DNA of 64,000 bases, taken from Chromatiales bacterium (GTDB lineage Bacteria; Pseudomonadota; Gammaproteobacteria; JAGRGH01). The position numbers and the translations under genes were made by a program. Numbering within the stretch: the first letter of the stretch is position 1; the number at the start of each line of letters is the position of its first letter. The DNA is taken from the NCBI GenBank assembly GCA_020445605.1, contig JAGRGH010000059.1, positions 27,442 through 91,441 of the forward strand. Reading direction: 5' to 3'. The notes under the pieces were generated by a model that saw nothing but the letters and a program-made list of their open reading frames with translations, had not been told where the DNA came from and searched no databases. Shown piece after piece: positions 52,727-60,912 of the stretch.

Positions 52727-53751
52727 GCGAAACGGCCAGCGCAGCGGCGTGCATTGACTGCCCGACCGTAACGATACAGCCGACCGGGCGTACGTTTGAG
52801 GCGGCGCCCACGGACAGTTTTCTCGACGCCGGTCTGCGCGCCGGGCTGAACCTGCGCTATGGCTGTGCCAACGGCACCTGTGGCGATTGCCGCGCGCGCG
52901 TCATTGCCGGCCAGACGCGTGATATTGGCCACCACGACTACCCGCTCAGCGAGGTGGAAAAGGCGAACGGCACCGTGCTCATGTGTTCGACCGCTCCGTT
53001 GGGGGACTGCACGATCGAGGCGGTCGAACTGCATTCGCACACCGACATCGCGGTGCAGACGATCGAGGCCAGGGTCTCGCGCATCGACCGCCTTGGGGAT
53101 CGACTGATCCTGCTGGGTCTGCGCACGCCGCGCTCGAAAACGCTGCGTTTTCTCGCCGGCCAGCAGGTCGACGTCAAGCTGCGCGACCTCGGCCCACGCC
53201 GCAAGGCCGTCGCGAGTTGCCCCTGCAACGGCATGAACCTGCAGATTCATGTCCGCAAGATCGACAACGATCCGTTCACGGAACTCGTGTTCGGCAATCT
53301 CAAGCGCGGCGAGGCCGTGACGATCACCGGCCCCTATGGCAGCTTCACCCTGGACGAGTCGTTCCGGCGACCGCTGGTGTTCATCGTATTCGAGACCGGG
53401 TTTGCACCTGTGCAGAGCCTGGTCGAACACGCCATCGCGCTGGAATGCGCGCAGCCGATCGATCTGTACTGGGCATCGGCCGTGCGCGACGGTCAATATC
53501 TGCGCAACCATGTGCGGGCCTGGGCGGATGCCCTGGACGACTTTCGCTACACGGAGGTAAATCTGTCGTCCGAGGCGCAGTTCGATCTGCGCGCGGCGAT
53601 TGACGAAATCTTCGACGGCTACGCGGACGCCGCCAGTCGAGACTTCTACATTACGGTGCCCAAGAGCCTGCGCGAGCGGATCGACGCCGACCTGCGTGCT
53701 CGGAACATCCCTCCCGAACAGCTGCATCTGTACACACTCGAGCGGTTCTGA
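52723..53751 (+). CDS. 2Fe-2S ferredoxin / ferredoxin-NAD(P) reductase fusion downstream of dsrS
   Basis: 342-aa protein. Residues 15-100 are a plant-type 2Fe-2S ferredoxin domain (GCANGTCGDCRARVIAG with a later cysteine in VLMCSTAP). Residues 105-215 are an FNR-type flavin domain whose usual R-x-Y-S flavin motif reads RRKAVASCPCNG. Residues 220-342 are a Rossmann-like NAD domain (TGPYGSFTLDES, RPLVFIVFETGFAPVQSLVE). ATG 52723 overlaps the dsrS stop by four bases, so it is co-transcribed with dsr. It may pass electrons between NAD(P)H and a Dsr component; the partner is unproven. Confidence 0.85.
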   Translation: MSETASAAACIDCPTVTIQPTGRTFEAAPTDSFLDAGLRAGLNLRYGCANGTCGDCRARVIAGQTRDIGHHDYPLSEVEKANGTVLMCSTAPLGDCTIEAVELHSHTDIAVQTIEARVSRIDRLGDRLILLGLRTPRSKTLRFLAGQQVDVKLRDLGPRRKAVASCPCNGMNLQIHVRKIDNDPFTELVFGNLKRGEAVTITGPYGSFTLDESFRRPLVFIVFETGFAPVQSLVEHAIALECAQPIDLYWASAVRDGQYLRNHVRAWADALDDFRYTEVNLSSEAQFDLRAAIDEIFDGYADAASRDFYITVPKSLRERIDADLRARNIPPEQLHLYTLERF

Positions 53752-53939
53752 CGCAGGGACTACCGTTTCTACGGTTTGGTGGACACCTTGAATGCACTCG
53801 AAGTGAACGCCGGCTGGTTCTCCTCGCACGGGATCACCATCGGCACCGTTGTTGACGGTTTGCCCTGACGGTCGCTTCCAGCGAGTTCGTTGATCGCCGC
53901 GCCACCGCAGCGCGGGGCAAACGGCCCGCGAGTTCTGAG

Positions 53940-55166
53940 TCAGGCGGACCTGCGACTGAATCCAGGCCAGCGCAGGGTTGGCAGGCGACGACTGCGGGCG
54001 GGGCGGGCGAGTCTTGCTTCCATCTCGTCAATGTTTTCGATGATCCGGTCGATCTCTGCGATCCACGCCTTCGCGCGTGCTAGGTATTCCGGGGCGTTGC
54101 GTTTGATCCATGGCAGCACGGTCTTCTCGATCTGGCCGCGCGCGTGCGGCGGAACCGGGGTGTCGTAGCCGTTCAGCATGGTGGGAATTTCGTGTGCCGC
54201 TAGCAGGTCGTTGCGTGTGAGCCGCTCACCCTCGGTCATGCTGAACAACAGGTAGAGCAGGTGCTTGCGGTGCCAGCGCAGGTTGTCGAGTACCGAATAC
54301 GCAGTACGCCCGGCCAGCTTTTCATGCACCTCGTAGGATGCCCTGAACCAGTCCAGTCGGTTGTAGCTTGCGAACAGCCATGGAATGTCATAGCCGAAAC
54401 CGATCGGCAGAATGCTCGCAACGACGTCCGGTTCTATGATCATCCGCGCGCCGTGGCGGGTTTTCATCTGGTAGCTCGCCATGGCCAGCGTGTGCGCGTT
54501 GTGCATGGCCTCGATGAAGAGTTCCTCGATGTGCGGGGCGTACGCATCCGTGCGCATCAGACAGCAGTGGCTCTCGACAAAGTCAATGTCCATGCGTTCG
54601 GGCGTGACGGAAGCGAGCGGTGCCGCGGACGGGCAGGCTTCGGTGGTCTGGTAACGTCGATACTGGCCATTCGGAAGTCGTTCGATGCGGCTGCCGCTGA
54701 AGTGCACATTGCCGCCCTGCATCACGATGAACGGCGATACGACCGCGGCGTTTTCGCGTTCTGAACTTGAGATCAGACCGTCCAGCCAGCCGTCGGCCAG
54801 CAACATGTTGTTGTCGAGGAAAACGGTGAAGGGCGTGGTGATCAGGTCCAGAACGACGAGCCTGGCGGTCTGGCGGGAAACGAAATCCTTGATGCGTACA
54901 AGCAAAAAGTTCTCGCGTTCGCGCGCCTGTTCCTCGAGGTACTCGCGTACGACCGCAGGCGAGGCGATATCCACATACAGCAGAACGAACGGTTCCGCGG
55001 TGTTCGCGTAGAGGTTTTCGATCGTTGTGCGCGTGGTCGCGTAGCCGTGGCGCGGGATGCAGAGCACGGTGGCCCGGCAGTTACCCTTCAGGGTCGCCAT
55101 GCCGTTGGCGATCCGTTCGCGACGGATCTGGATGTCCGGCTGCTGCCGCAGTTGCTTGCTGTTCAT
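53940..55166 (-). CDS. Glycosyltransferase-like protein (GT-A fold)
   Basis: 408-aa protein. The N-terminal half has the GT-A layout: ATVLCIPRHGYATTRTTIEN, LLYVDIASPAVVREYLEE, then TPFTVFLDNNMLLADGWLDG, where DNN replaces the usual DxD. The segment AAVVSPFIVMQGGNVHFSGS follows. The C-terminal part is helical (WHRKHLLYLLFSMTEGERLT). The start at ATG 55166 is taken from the compact family-like N-terminus; a longer frame to 55271 has no support. Last gene of the grxC-hslR run. Metal dependence is uncertain because of the altered motif. Confidence 0.65.
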   Translation of the reverse strand: MNSKQLRQQPDIQIRRERIANGMATLKGNCRATVLCIPRHGYATTRTTIENLYANTAEPFVLLYVDIASPAVVREYLEEQARERENFLLVRIKDFVSRQTARLVVLDLITTPFTVFLDNNMLLADGWLDGLISSSERENAAVVSPFIVMQGGNVHFSGSRIERLPNGQYRRYQTTEACPSAAPLASVTPERMDIDFVESHCCLMRTDAYAPHIEELFIEAMHNAHTLAMASYQMKTRHGARMIIEPDVVASILPIGFGYDIPWLFASYNRLDWFRASYEVHEKLAGRTAYSVLDNLRWHRKHLLYLLFSMTEGERLTRNDLLAAHEIPTMLNGYDTPVPPHARGQIEKTVLPWIKRNAPEYLARAKAWIAEIDRIIENIDEMEARLARPARSRRLPTLRWPGFSRRSA

Positions 55167-55221
55167 TGGCGGGTACCCGTGTGATGAGCGGCGGTGTGGC
55201 GCGCGCTGGATGGGCGAGCGT

Positions 55222-55680
55222 TCAGTCGCGTTCGCGGCGCTTGTGTTGCCGGCCCTTGAAGCCCGCCACAAACGGCATCACGGCGTCGAACGGAATCCCG
55301 TCGAGCCCCGTGAAGCGCGTTCGAGCCGCGGTCAGAAGGCCGAATATGTTGTCGACCTTCGGCTCCGGGTCTTCGGCGTAGGTTGCGGCCTGGATGCCGC
55401 GCAAGCCTCCGACCTGGAGCTTCATGAGCCTTGCGTGCGGCAGGGCAGACGGGGCCGCGAGCATGCCGAGCGCAAACCGTGCGTTTTCGGCCAGCAGTTC
55501 CAGCGCCTGTTCGCACTGTCGCAGCCCGGCTGCGCTCTGGCATCCGACGCCCTCGCGCTCGGCGAGGCAGAAACGCTCGGCAAATTCGCAGTCGAGCTGG
55601 CGCGCGAGGATGCCCTTTTCGAACACGCAGCGCTGGCGGTTGAGTTCGCGATAGGTGCGCCGGTACTGCTGTTCATCCAT
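55222..55680 (-). CDS. Conserved hypothetical cysteine-containing protein (152 aa)
   Basis: Not recognised. The first 60 residues contain five cysteines (NRQRCVFEKGILARQLDCEF, FCLAEREGVGCQSAAGL, QCEQALELL), spaced in a way that could bind a metal or an Fe-S cluster. The rest is helical and ends in a basic tail KGRQHKRRERD. No signal peptide. Four bases after the hslR stop, so in the grxC-hslR operon. Function unknown. Confidence 0.65.
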   Translation of the reverse strand: MDEQQYRRTYRELNRQRCVFEKGILARQLDCEFAERFCLAEREGVGCQSAAGLRQCEQALELLAENARFALGMLAAPSALPHARLMKLQVGGLRGIQAATYAEDPEPKVDNIFGLLTAARTRFTGLDGIPFDAVMPFVAGFKGRQHKRRERD

Positions 55681-55684
55681 GGCG

Positions 55685-56077
55685 TCAGGTGGAGTCGCGT
55701 TTGAAGCGGTGGATCAACCGCCGATCGCGCTTTCCCGGTCGGGCCGCGGCCGGCGCGCTGGCGCGCTCGTCGCGAAGCTCGGCAGTCAGACGCTGGCGTT
55801 CGGCGTGACTGTCCGGATCCTCGATGTACAGGCCGGCGGCCATTTCCGCCGAGCCGCGTTGTTTGGAAAGCGCCGCTACGGTAACCCGCCATTCGAGCGA
55901 ACCCTTGCGTACCGTGATGCGGCTGCCGGGGATGAGCAGGCGGCTGGGCTTGGGGCGCTGGCCGTCGACGCGGATCTTTCCGCCTTCGATTGCCGCGACG
56001 CTGAGCTGGCGGGTCTTGAAGAAGCGCGCTGCCCACAGCCACTTGTCCAGCCGCTGTTTGTCCAGCGGGTCGGCCAT
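55685..56077 (-). CDS. hslR: Heat-shock protein 15 homologue, S4 RNA-binding protein
   Basis: 130-aa Hsp15. The N-terminal S4 domain DKQRLDKWLWAARFFKTRQL with GGKIRVDGQRPKPSRLLIPG, followed by a basic C-terminus rich in Arg. Hsp15 binds stalled 50S subunits carrying nascent chains. It lies eight bases after grxC and is probably co-transcribed. Confidence 0.92.
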   Translation of the reverse strand: MADPLDKQRLDKWLWAARFFKTRQLSVAAIEGGKIRVDGQRPKPSRLLIPGSRITVRKGSLEWRVTVAALSKQRGSAEMAAGLYIEDPDSHAERQRLTAELRDERASAPAAARPGKRDRRLIHRFKRDST

Positions 56078-56085
56078 TCAGGTGC

Positions 56086-56349
56086 TCAGCCGGCGAGTCC
56101 CTGCAGGAGAGGGTCGAGTCGCTTGGCTCGATCCAGCGCGGCGAGATCGTCGTAGCCGCCGACGTGGTGACTGTCGATGAAGATCTGCGGCACGGTGCGC
56201 CGACGGCTGCGTTCGATCATGACGCGCATCTGTGCATGGTCCTGATCGACCCGGATTTCGCGATAGCTCACGCCCTTGGAATCAAGCAGGGCCTTTGCGC
56301 GAACGCAGTACGGGCAGAACGCGGTGCTGTAGATCGTGACTTCTGGCAT
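56086..56349 (-). CDS. grxC: Glutaredoxin 3
   Basis: 87-aa glutaredoxin. Active site CPYC in TAFCPYCVRAKALLD, cis-Pro in RRTVPQIFIDSHHVGGYDDL. Reduces disulfides with glutathione in the cytoplasm. First gene of the minus-strand run to hslR and the hypothetical protein. Confidence 0.95.
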   Translation of the reverse strand: MPEVTIYSTAFCPYCVRAKALLDSKGVSYREIRVDQDHAQMRVMIERSRRRTVPQIFIDSHHVGGYDDLAALDRAKRLDPLLQGLAG

Positions 56350-56734
56350 CGTCGTCAGTGGAATCAGAGGTTGGGCGCCGAATTATCGGCAAGCGCGATC
56401 GGGCGGCGCAAGCCGCTCGGTCAGGTCCGGGTGTGAAACAGCACTGTGAATACCGGCAATCCGCATGGTTCGACAAACCCGCGTCGGGCGATGCGCCAGA
56501 GCGACGGCATGGATTACAGGAAGGATATTTAAAACAGCACGTTACGGTATCAATCCAATCCAGATTGGCGTTTGTCGGCGACCAACGCTTGACGAGATTC
56601 CTCTGGCCGGTCAATCCGGATCGTCGAAGTGCCGCTAGACTGGAGGAGGCTGGCTCGTGGCCCGCACCCCCCCCCTCGGCGTGGCGCCCGCGAGCAGTTC
56701 GCGTTACTGATTCGTCCATTCGAGGTGTATTGAG
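56350..56734. promoter_or_regulatory. Divergent gene-free region grxC / SYLF protein
   Basis: 385 bp. It contains a perfect short palindrome CCAATC-CA-GATTGG at 56555-56568 next to an AT-rich stretch (56524-56535), which may be an operator for one of the flanking genes. A 126-codon open frame across it has no protein-like features. Confidence 0.4.
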
Positions 56735-57304
56735 ATGATCCCAACAAAATGGATTCCCCTGGCCCTGTTCCTGCTGCTGGTGCCATTTTCGGCGGCCCGG
56801 GCCGATGAATACGACACGACGATCAACGTCTTCCGCAACGCCGGCGAGAGTGGCGGGTTCTTTTCCAGTGCCGTGGGCTATGCGGTGTTTCCGACCATCG
56901 GCAAGGGCGGCCTGGGCATTGGCGGCGCGCACGGCTCCGGGCGGATCTACAAGCATGGCAAGCACGTCGGCGATACCTCGATGACGCAGATCACCATCGG
57001 GTTCCAGCTCGGCGGGCAGGCGTTCAGCCAGATCATCTTCTTCCAGGACGACCGGGCGTTTCGTGAGTTCACCAGCGGCAACTTCGAATTCGGGGCGCAG
57101 GCGCAGGCCGTCGGGATCACGGCGGGTGCGTCGGCCGCTGCGACGACCACCGGGGCGTCCACGACGACCAGCACCAGTACCGAAAACGCGAAGACGAGCA
57201 GCGCCGGCTATCACAAGGGCATGGCGATTTTCACCGTCGCCAAGGGTGGTTTGATGTACGAGGCCAGCGTCGGCGGGCAGAAGTTCAGCTACAAGCCCAG
57301 GTAG
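56735..57304 (+). CDS. Exported SYLF (Ysc84) domain protein
   Basis: 189-aa protein with a signal peptide (WIPLALFLLLVPFSAARA). The SYLF domain follows: FRNAGESGGFFSSAVGYAVF, PTIGKGGLGIGGAHGSGRIY, then FGAQAQAVGITAGASAA and GMAIFTVAKGGLMYEASVGG. SYLF domains bind phosphoinositides or other lipids in eukaryotes; bacterial exported versions are uncharacterised. A Thr/Ser/Ala-rich insert (TTTGASTTTSTSTENAKTSS) near residue 140 is typical. Alone in its transcript. Confidence 0.85.
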   Translation: MIPTKWIPLALFLLLVPFSAARADEYDTTINVFRNAGESGGFFSSAVGYAVFPTIGKGGLGIGGAHGSGRIYKHGKHVGDTSMTQITIGFQLGGQAFSQIIFFQDDRAFREFTSGNFEFGAQAQAVGITAGASAAATTTGASTTTSTSTENAKTSSAGYHKGMAIFTVAKGGLMYEASVGGQKFSYKPR

Positions 57305-57392
57305 GCCGGACAGCCGGGCCAGCCACTTTGTACTACGCTCCCTGATAGCGGTCGCAAACCGGGCGCCGCGCGTCCTGTTGGGGGGTGAAACG

Positions 57393-57584
57393 ATGAAAGG
57401 GCTAAGAGCGCGTGTAAACGCCGGTCACGGCCTGCAGAAGGCCGGCGCCATCTCGCTGCTTTGGTGTGCCGCTATGGGGCAGGCCACGCCAGATCCCTCG
57501 GTCTCGCTCGACGAGCCCAACGTCTGGCTGCTAATCGCAGCTGGCGCGTTGGCCGCTTGGCTGGTACGCCGTCGCGGCGGCTGA
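57393..57584 (+). CDS. Very small protein with PEP-CTERM-like C-terminus (63 aa)
   Basis: 63-aa protein: an N-terminal weakly hydrophobic segment that may be a signal peptide (KAGAISLLWCAAMGQATPD), then DEPNVWLLIAAGALAAWLVRRRGG. The end has the layout of a PEP-CTERM sorting signal (short polar motif, hydrophobic helix, basic end), with DEP in place of VPEP. GGGGGG upstream supports ATG 57393. An exosortase A gene lies in the same window. It could be a sorting substrate or only a small membrane protein. Almost no mature domain would be left. Confidence 0.5.
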   Translation: MKGLRARVNAGHGLQKAGAISLLWCAAMGQATPDPSVSLDEPNVWLLIAAGALAAWLVRRRGG

Positions 57585-57629
57585 AATGGCACCAAACGGC
57601 GCCGGGCGAGGGTCTGGCGCCGGTTCGCG

Positions 57630-58730
57630 TTACTCGCGGGTCTGCGGACCCGACGGCAGGTAGCGATTCTTCAGGTTCTGAAATGCCGACGGCGTTGGGG
57701 CTTCGGTCTCCGAACCCAGCAATACCGCCAGCCAGCGCGTATCCGGCGCTGAATCCAGCGCGAGCTTCACGGTCATGGTCAGCGGAACGGCCAGGAGCAT
57801 TCCGACCGGGCCCAGCACCCAGCCCCAGAACACCAGCGACAGAAACACGACCAGGGTCGACAAGCCCAGGCCGCGACCCATGAAGCGCGGCTCGACAATG
57901 TTGCCCAGCACCACATTCGCGCCCAGAAACACGCCTGTCGCGTACAACGCTGTGGCGGGTCCGAGCTGAACCAGCGCGAGCAGTACGGCCGGCACGGCGG
58001 CGAGGATCGAGCCGATCGTCGGCACGAAGTTCAGCGCGAACGCCAGCAGGCCCCAGAGCAGGGCGAAATCGACCTTCAGAATCGCGAGACCGATCGCGAC
58101 CAAAGCGCCGGTCGCGGCGCTGACCCAGGTCTTGATGGCCATGTAGTGATTGACTTGCTCGAGGAAGGTCCCGAGTCGCTCGAACCGCGCCCCCGGATCC
58201 TTCAGTGCCAGCCGGAGCTTGGCCGGAATACCGGAGGCCTCGGTCAGCATGAAGATCACGGTCAGCAGGATCAGGAAGCCGTTGGCGGCGATGCCGCCCA
58301 GGCTTTTGAGCAGGCTTGCGACCAGCTTGAAGGCCTGGGCCGGGTTCAGGTGCTCGTCGATGACGCGGCCCGACAGTTCCATTCCGTGGCTGTTGAGCCA
58401 GGCGAGCCAGACGCCGGCCTGCGCCTGTACGCGTGCCTGATAGGACGGCAGGCGCGCGATGAAGTCGTCGACCGTCGAAGCCGCCAGTGCAACGAACGCG
58501 ATGCCCGCGGCGGCAACGCCGACGATTACGGTCGTCAGGGCCAGCCAGGCGGGCAGGCCCCGCTGGCGCAGGTAATACATCGGCGGGGCGAATACGATCG
58601 CGATGAAAATCGCCAGCAGAAACGGCACGACGATCGGCGCGGCGGCACGCAGCCCCGCAATGATGACGACGAATGCCGCGGATGCCAGCAGCACACGCAG
58701 TCCGCGCGGGAGGGTGGTCCGGGGTTCCAT
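57630..58730 (-). CDS. AI-2E/PerM-family transporter
   Basis: 366-aa membrane protein of the AI-2E transporter superfamily with about eight helices. Segments PFLLAIFIAIVFAPPMYYLR, ALNFVPTIGSILAAVPAVLL and FLGANVVLGNIVEPRFMGRG are diagnostic. Family members export or exchange small molecules; some are Na+/H+ antiporters. Substrate unknown. The start ATG 58730 follows a clean N-terminal basic segment. Confidence 0.9.
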   Translation of the reverse strand: MEPRTTLPRGLRVLLASAAFVVIIAGLRAAAPIVVPFLLAIFIAIVFAPPMYYLRQRGLPAWLALTTVIVGVAAAGIAFVALAASTVDDFIARLPSYQARVQAQAGVWLAWLNSHGMELSGRVIDEHLNPAQAFKLVASLLKSLGGIAANGFLILLTVIFMLTEASGIPAKLRLALKDPGARFERLGTFLEQVNHYMAIKTWVSAATGALVAIGLAILKVDFALLWGLLAFALNFVPTIGSILAAVPAVLLALVQLGPATALYATGVFLGANVVLGNIVEPRFMGRGLGLSTLVVFLSLVFWGWVLGPVGMLLAVPLTMTVKLALDSAPDTRWLAVLLGSETEAPTPSAFQNLKNRYLPSGPQTRE

Positions 58731-58743
58731 CGTCCGTGAGTCT

Positions 58744-58853
58744 AGTGTCCTGTCCCGCGATTATCTATCGTTTCTGAGGGTTCCTGCGGTTCGAGGGTAA
58801 GGCGCGTCGTGAAGGCGAAGGTCATTCCATAGATCATCGCGGGACAGGACACT
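58744..58853. mobile_element. 110-bp MITE-like element with 25-bp terminal inverted repeats
   Basis: Left end AGTGTCCTGTCCCGCGAT... (58744-58768) and right end (58829-58853) are inverted copies that agree at 24 of 25 bases. The core of about 60 bp encodes no obvious protein. No clear target-site duplication is seen. It sits between the AI-2E permease gene start and the Fe-ADH gene end. Confidence 0.75.
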
Positions 58854-58884
58854 CCCAGCCGGTTAAGGGATTTCCCGGCTGGAA

Positions 58885-60072
58885 TCAGATTCGCGCCGCA
58901 ACGAGTTCGTGAAGCTCGTGGTCGCTGAGCACAACGGGATTGGTCTTCATGCTCGAGCCGCGCGCGTTCGCGACGATGCGGTCGATGTCCGCGGTCCGCA
59001 CACCATGGTGACCGAGCCCCGGCAGCCGGAGATGCCGGGTCCATGCGGCGAGGAGGTCGACCAGTGCGGCTTCGGCCGCATCAGGCCCGGCAAAATGCGT
59101 ATCGCAGAGGATTTCGGCCGCCTCGCGATAGCGGGTGAGCGCCGGCGAGTCCGGCGCACGATCGTGCAGCGCAGCGAGATTCACGCGCGCGGCCTCGGCC
59201 ACGAGCGTGCCGCACACCACGCCGTGCGGAATCGGGTGAAACGCGCCCAGCGGCGAGGCCAGTCCATGCACGGAGCCCAGTCCGGTCTGCGCGAGCGTGA
59301 TGCCGGAAATGAGCGCGCAGTAGGCCATGGCGCTGCGGGCCGGCGCGTCGGCGCCGTCCGAATCGAACAGTGGCAGCAGGCCGTCGCGCGCGGCGGCCAG
59401 ACCGCCACGGTTGAGATCGTCCGTCAGCGCATTCGCGCGCGTGGATACGAATGATTCGAGCACCTGGGTCAGCGCATCCATGCCGTTTGCGGCGATGACT
59501 TCACGCGGGCAACTCGCGAGCAGGTCCGGATCGACGAGCGCGTATTCGGCGACGAGTCGATCGTGCCGGAATGACTTTTTGAATCCCTCTGGTCCGGAGC
59601 GGCTCAACACGCCGTTTTTCGTTGCCTCGCTGCCGGTGCCCGCAGTGGTCGGCACGCACACCAGCGGTACGGCCGGGCCTTCGTAGGCGAGTTCCGGTCC
59701 CACGCCTTCGAGGTAGTCCAGCACGGATCGCCGGACGCGCAGCAGCCCGGCGATACATTTCGCGGCGTCCATGGCCGAGCCCCCGCCGAGCCCAACGACG
59801 ACGTCCATGTTCGCGTCGGCGAATTCGCTGACGGCAGCGTCCACGTCTTCCGGCGAGGGTTCGCCGCCGATGCCAAGTTGCATGACCTCCACGCCGGCCG
59901 AACGCAGTGCCGTGCGAAGGCTCATCCAGCGTTCGGATTCAACAAACGAACGTCGGCCGGTCACAAACAGGGCACGCCTGCCGTAACGACGGACGATCTC
60001 CGGCAGGCGCCCCAGCGCGCCGGGGCCAAATTCGATTCGCGGCAGACGCGCGATGGAAAACGGCGCGATCAT
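58885..60072 (-). CDS. Iron-containing alcohol dehydrogenase
   Basis: 395-aa type III Fe-ADH. NAD-binding GGGSAMDAAKCIAGL near residue 100, VPTTAGTGSEATKNGVL near 145, and metal-binding histidines in GLGSVHGLASPLGAFHPIPHG near 265. Oxidises or reduces small alcohols and aldehydes in the cytoplasm. Its start overlaps the stop of the ABM monooxygenase gene by four bases, so the two are coupled. Substrate unknown. Confidence 0.9.
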   Translation of the reverse strand: MIAPFSIARLPRIEFGPGALGRLPEIVRRYGRRALFVTGRRSFVESERWMSLRTALRSAGVEVMQLGIGGEPSPEDVDAAVSEFADANMDVVVGLGGGSAMDAAKCIAGLLRVRRSVLDYLEGVGPELAYEGPAVPLVCVPTTAGTGSEATKNGVLSRSGPEGFKKSFRHDRLVAEYALVDPDLLASCPREVIAANGMDALTQVLESFVSTRANALTDDLNRGGLAAARDGLLPLFDSDGADAPARSAMAYCALISGITLAQTGLGSVHGLASPLGAFHPIPHGVVCGTLVAEAARVNLAALHDRAPDSPALTRYREAAEILCDTHFAGPDAAEAALVDLLAAWTRHLRLPGLGHHGVRTADIDRIVANARGSSMKTNPVVLSDHELHELVAARI

Positions 60073-60365
60073 GCGGCGGGATACAGTCCCTGGTAGGGAA
60101 CGCCCGTGCGCGGCTCGACCATCCAGTCCGCGACCGTTTCGCGCCAGGCGAGGTAATGCGCGGTGTGTTTGTGCGCGGCGGCGTCGGCGGCCGAAGCATA
60201 GGCCTCATACAGCACGAAGCGGTCTGGATCGTCCGCGGAACGCAGCACGTCGAAGCGCCGGTTGCCGGGTTCGCGGGTCGATGCCTCGTGATTGAGCCGG
60301 CAGGCTTCAATGAACGCTTCAGCGAACTCAGGTAGGACGTGAATGTGGACGATGGTGACGTGCAT
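60069..60365 (-). CDS. Antibiotic-biosynthesis monooxygenase (ABM) domain protein, YgiN/LsrG-like
   Basis: 98-aa dimeric alpha+beta-barrel type protein: MHVTIVHIHVLPEFAEAFIE, NRRFDVLRSADDPDRFVLYE, then HKHTAHYLAWRETVADWM. ABM enzymes act on quinols or small aldehydes without cofactor. ATG 60365 fits the family; an upstream frame to 60389 does not. Coupled to the Fe-ADH, which hints at a shared aldehyde or ketone metabolite. Confidence 0.85.
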   Translation of the reverse strand: MHVTIVHIHVLPEFAEAFIEACRLNHEASTREPGNRRFDVLRSADDPDRFVLYEAYASAADAAAHKHTAHYLAWRETVADWMVEPRTGVPYQGLYPAA

Positions 60366-60381
60366 GGGTGTACTCCGAATC

Positions 60382-60912
60382 TCAGTCACGCAGCCGCCAG
60401 GTCGGTGCGTTGTCAGGGTCGATCAGGCTGTGGCCAAGCAGCCATTCGCGCGCGTCCTGTGCATCCTGCTCGAACCACGCTCTCGCACTGCCGAGGCGGA
60501 AGCTGTAACCCCAGGCGTCCATGTCCTGCTCGCAGCGCGCGCGACCGTAGTGATCGACATGGTCGGCGAGCACGATTTGCAGGTAGCACACGCCGTTTTC
60601 CTCGTCGTAGTCGCCGCCCGCATCGGTGTCGAGCCGTGCGCGTCGTGACCGGTCCATGCACACGACGTGGCAGGCCTCGTGCAGCACGGAATGCACGGGG
60701 GTCGTCGGCCGCGCAAAGACCGTGTGTCCGATGACGCCGGCTTCGGGGTCGCCCCAGTGACTGCCCGGCAAATCTGAATCGCCGTGGATCGCTTCAAATA
60801 AGAGGCCATAGCGGGCCAGCAGGCGCTCCAGTGCGGACCAGTGCTGGCCCGCAACTGCAACCGCTGTCGCGTCGGCTGCGGCCCCGGATGCGCGAGCGGG
60901 TTCCTGCGTCAT
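60382..60912 (-). CDS. Conserved protein with HExxH-like motif (176 aa)
   Basis: I do not recognise a named family. A central [14 protein letters not shown] segment has the H-E-x-x-H spacing of zinc proteins, followed by a conserved acidic/Cys region [20 protein letters not shown] and C-terminal [20 protein letters not shown]. Length 176 with ATG 60912 overlapping the msrA stop by four bases. No signal peptide, so probably cytoplasmic. It might be a metallopeptidase; activity is not shown. Confidence 0.65.
   Translation of the reverse strand: MTQEPARASGAAADATAVAVAGQHWSALERLLARYGLLFEAIHGDSDLPGSHWGDPEAGVIGHTVFARPTTPVHSVLHEACHVVCMDRSRRARLDTDAGGDYDEENGVCYLQIVLADHVDHYGRARCEQDMDAWGYSFRLGSARAWFEQDAQDAREWLLGHSLIDPDNAPTWRLRD

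Noticed and set aside
53752..53878. In-frame continuation after the ferredoxin-reductase stop (ends GWFSSHGITIGTVVDGLP)
   Set aside because: It needs read-through of a TGA or a weak GTG start for about 30 residues. No evidence of selenocysteine or family similarity.
56358..56738. 126-codon plus-strand open frame upstream of the SYLF gene
   Set aside because: Arg/Ser-rich composition, no ribosome site, overlaps the SYLF start and carries no motif.
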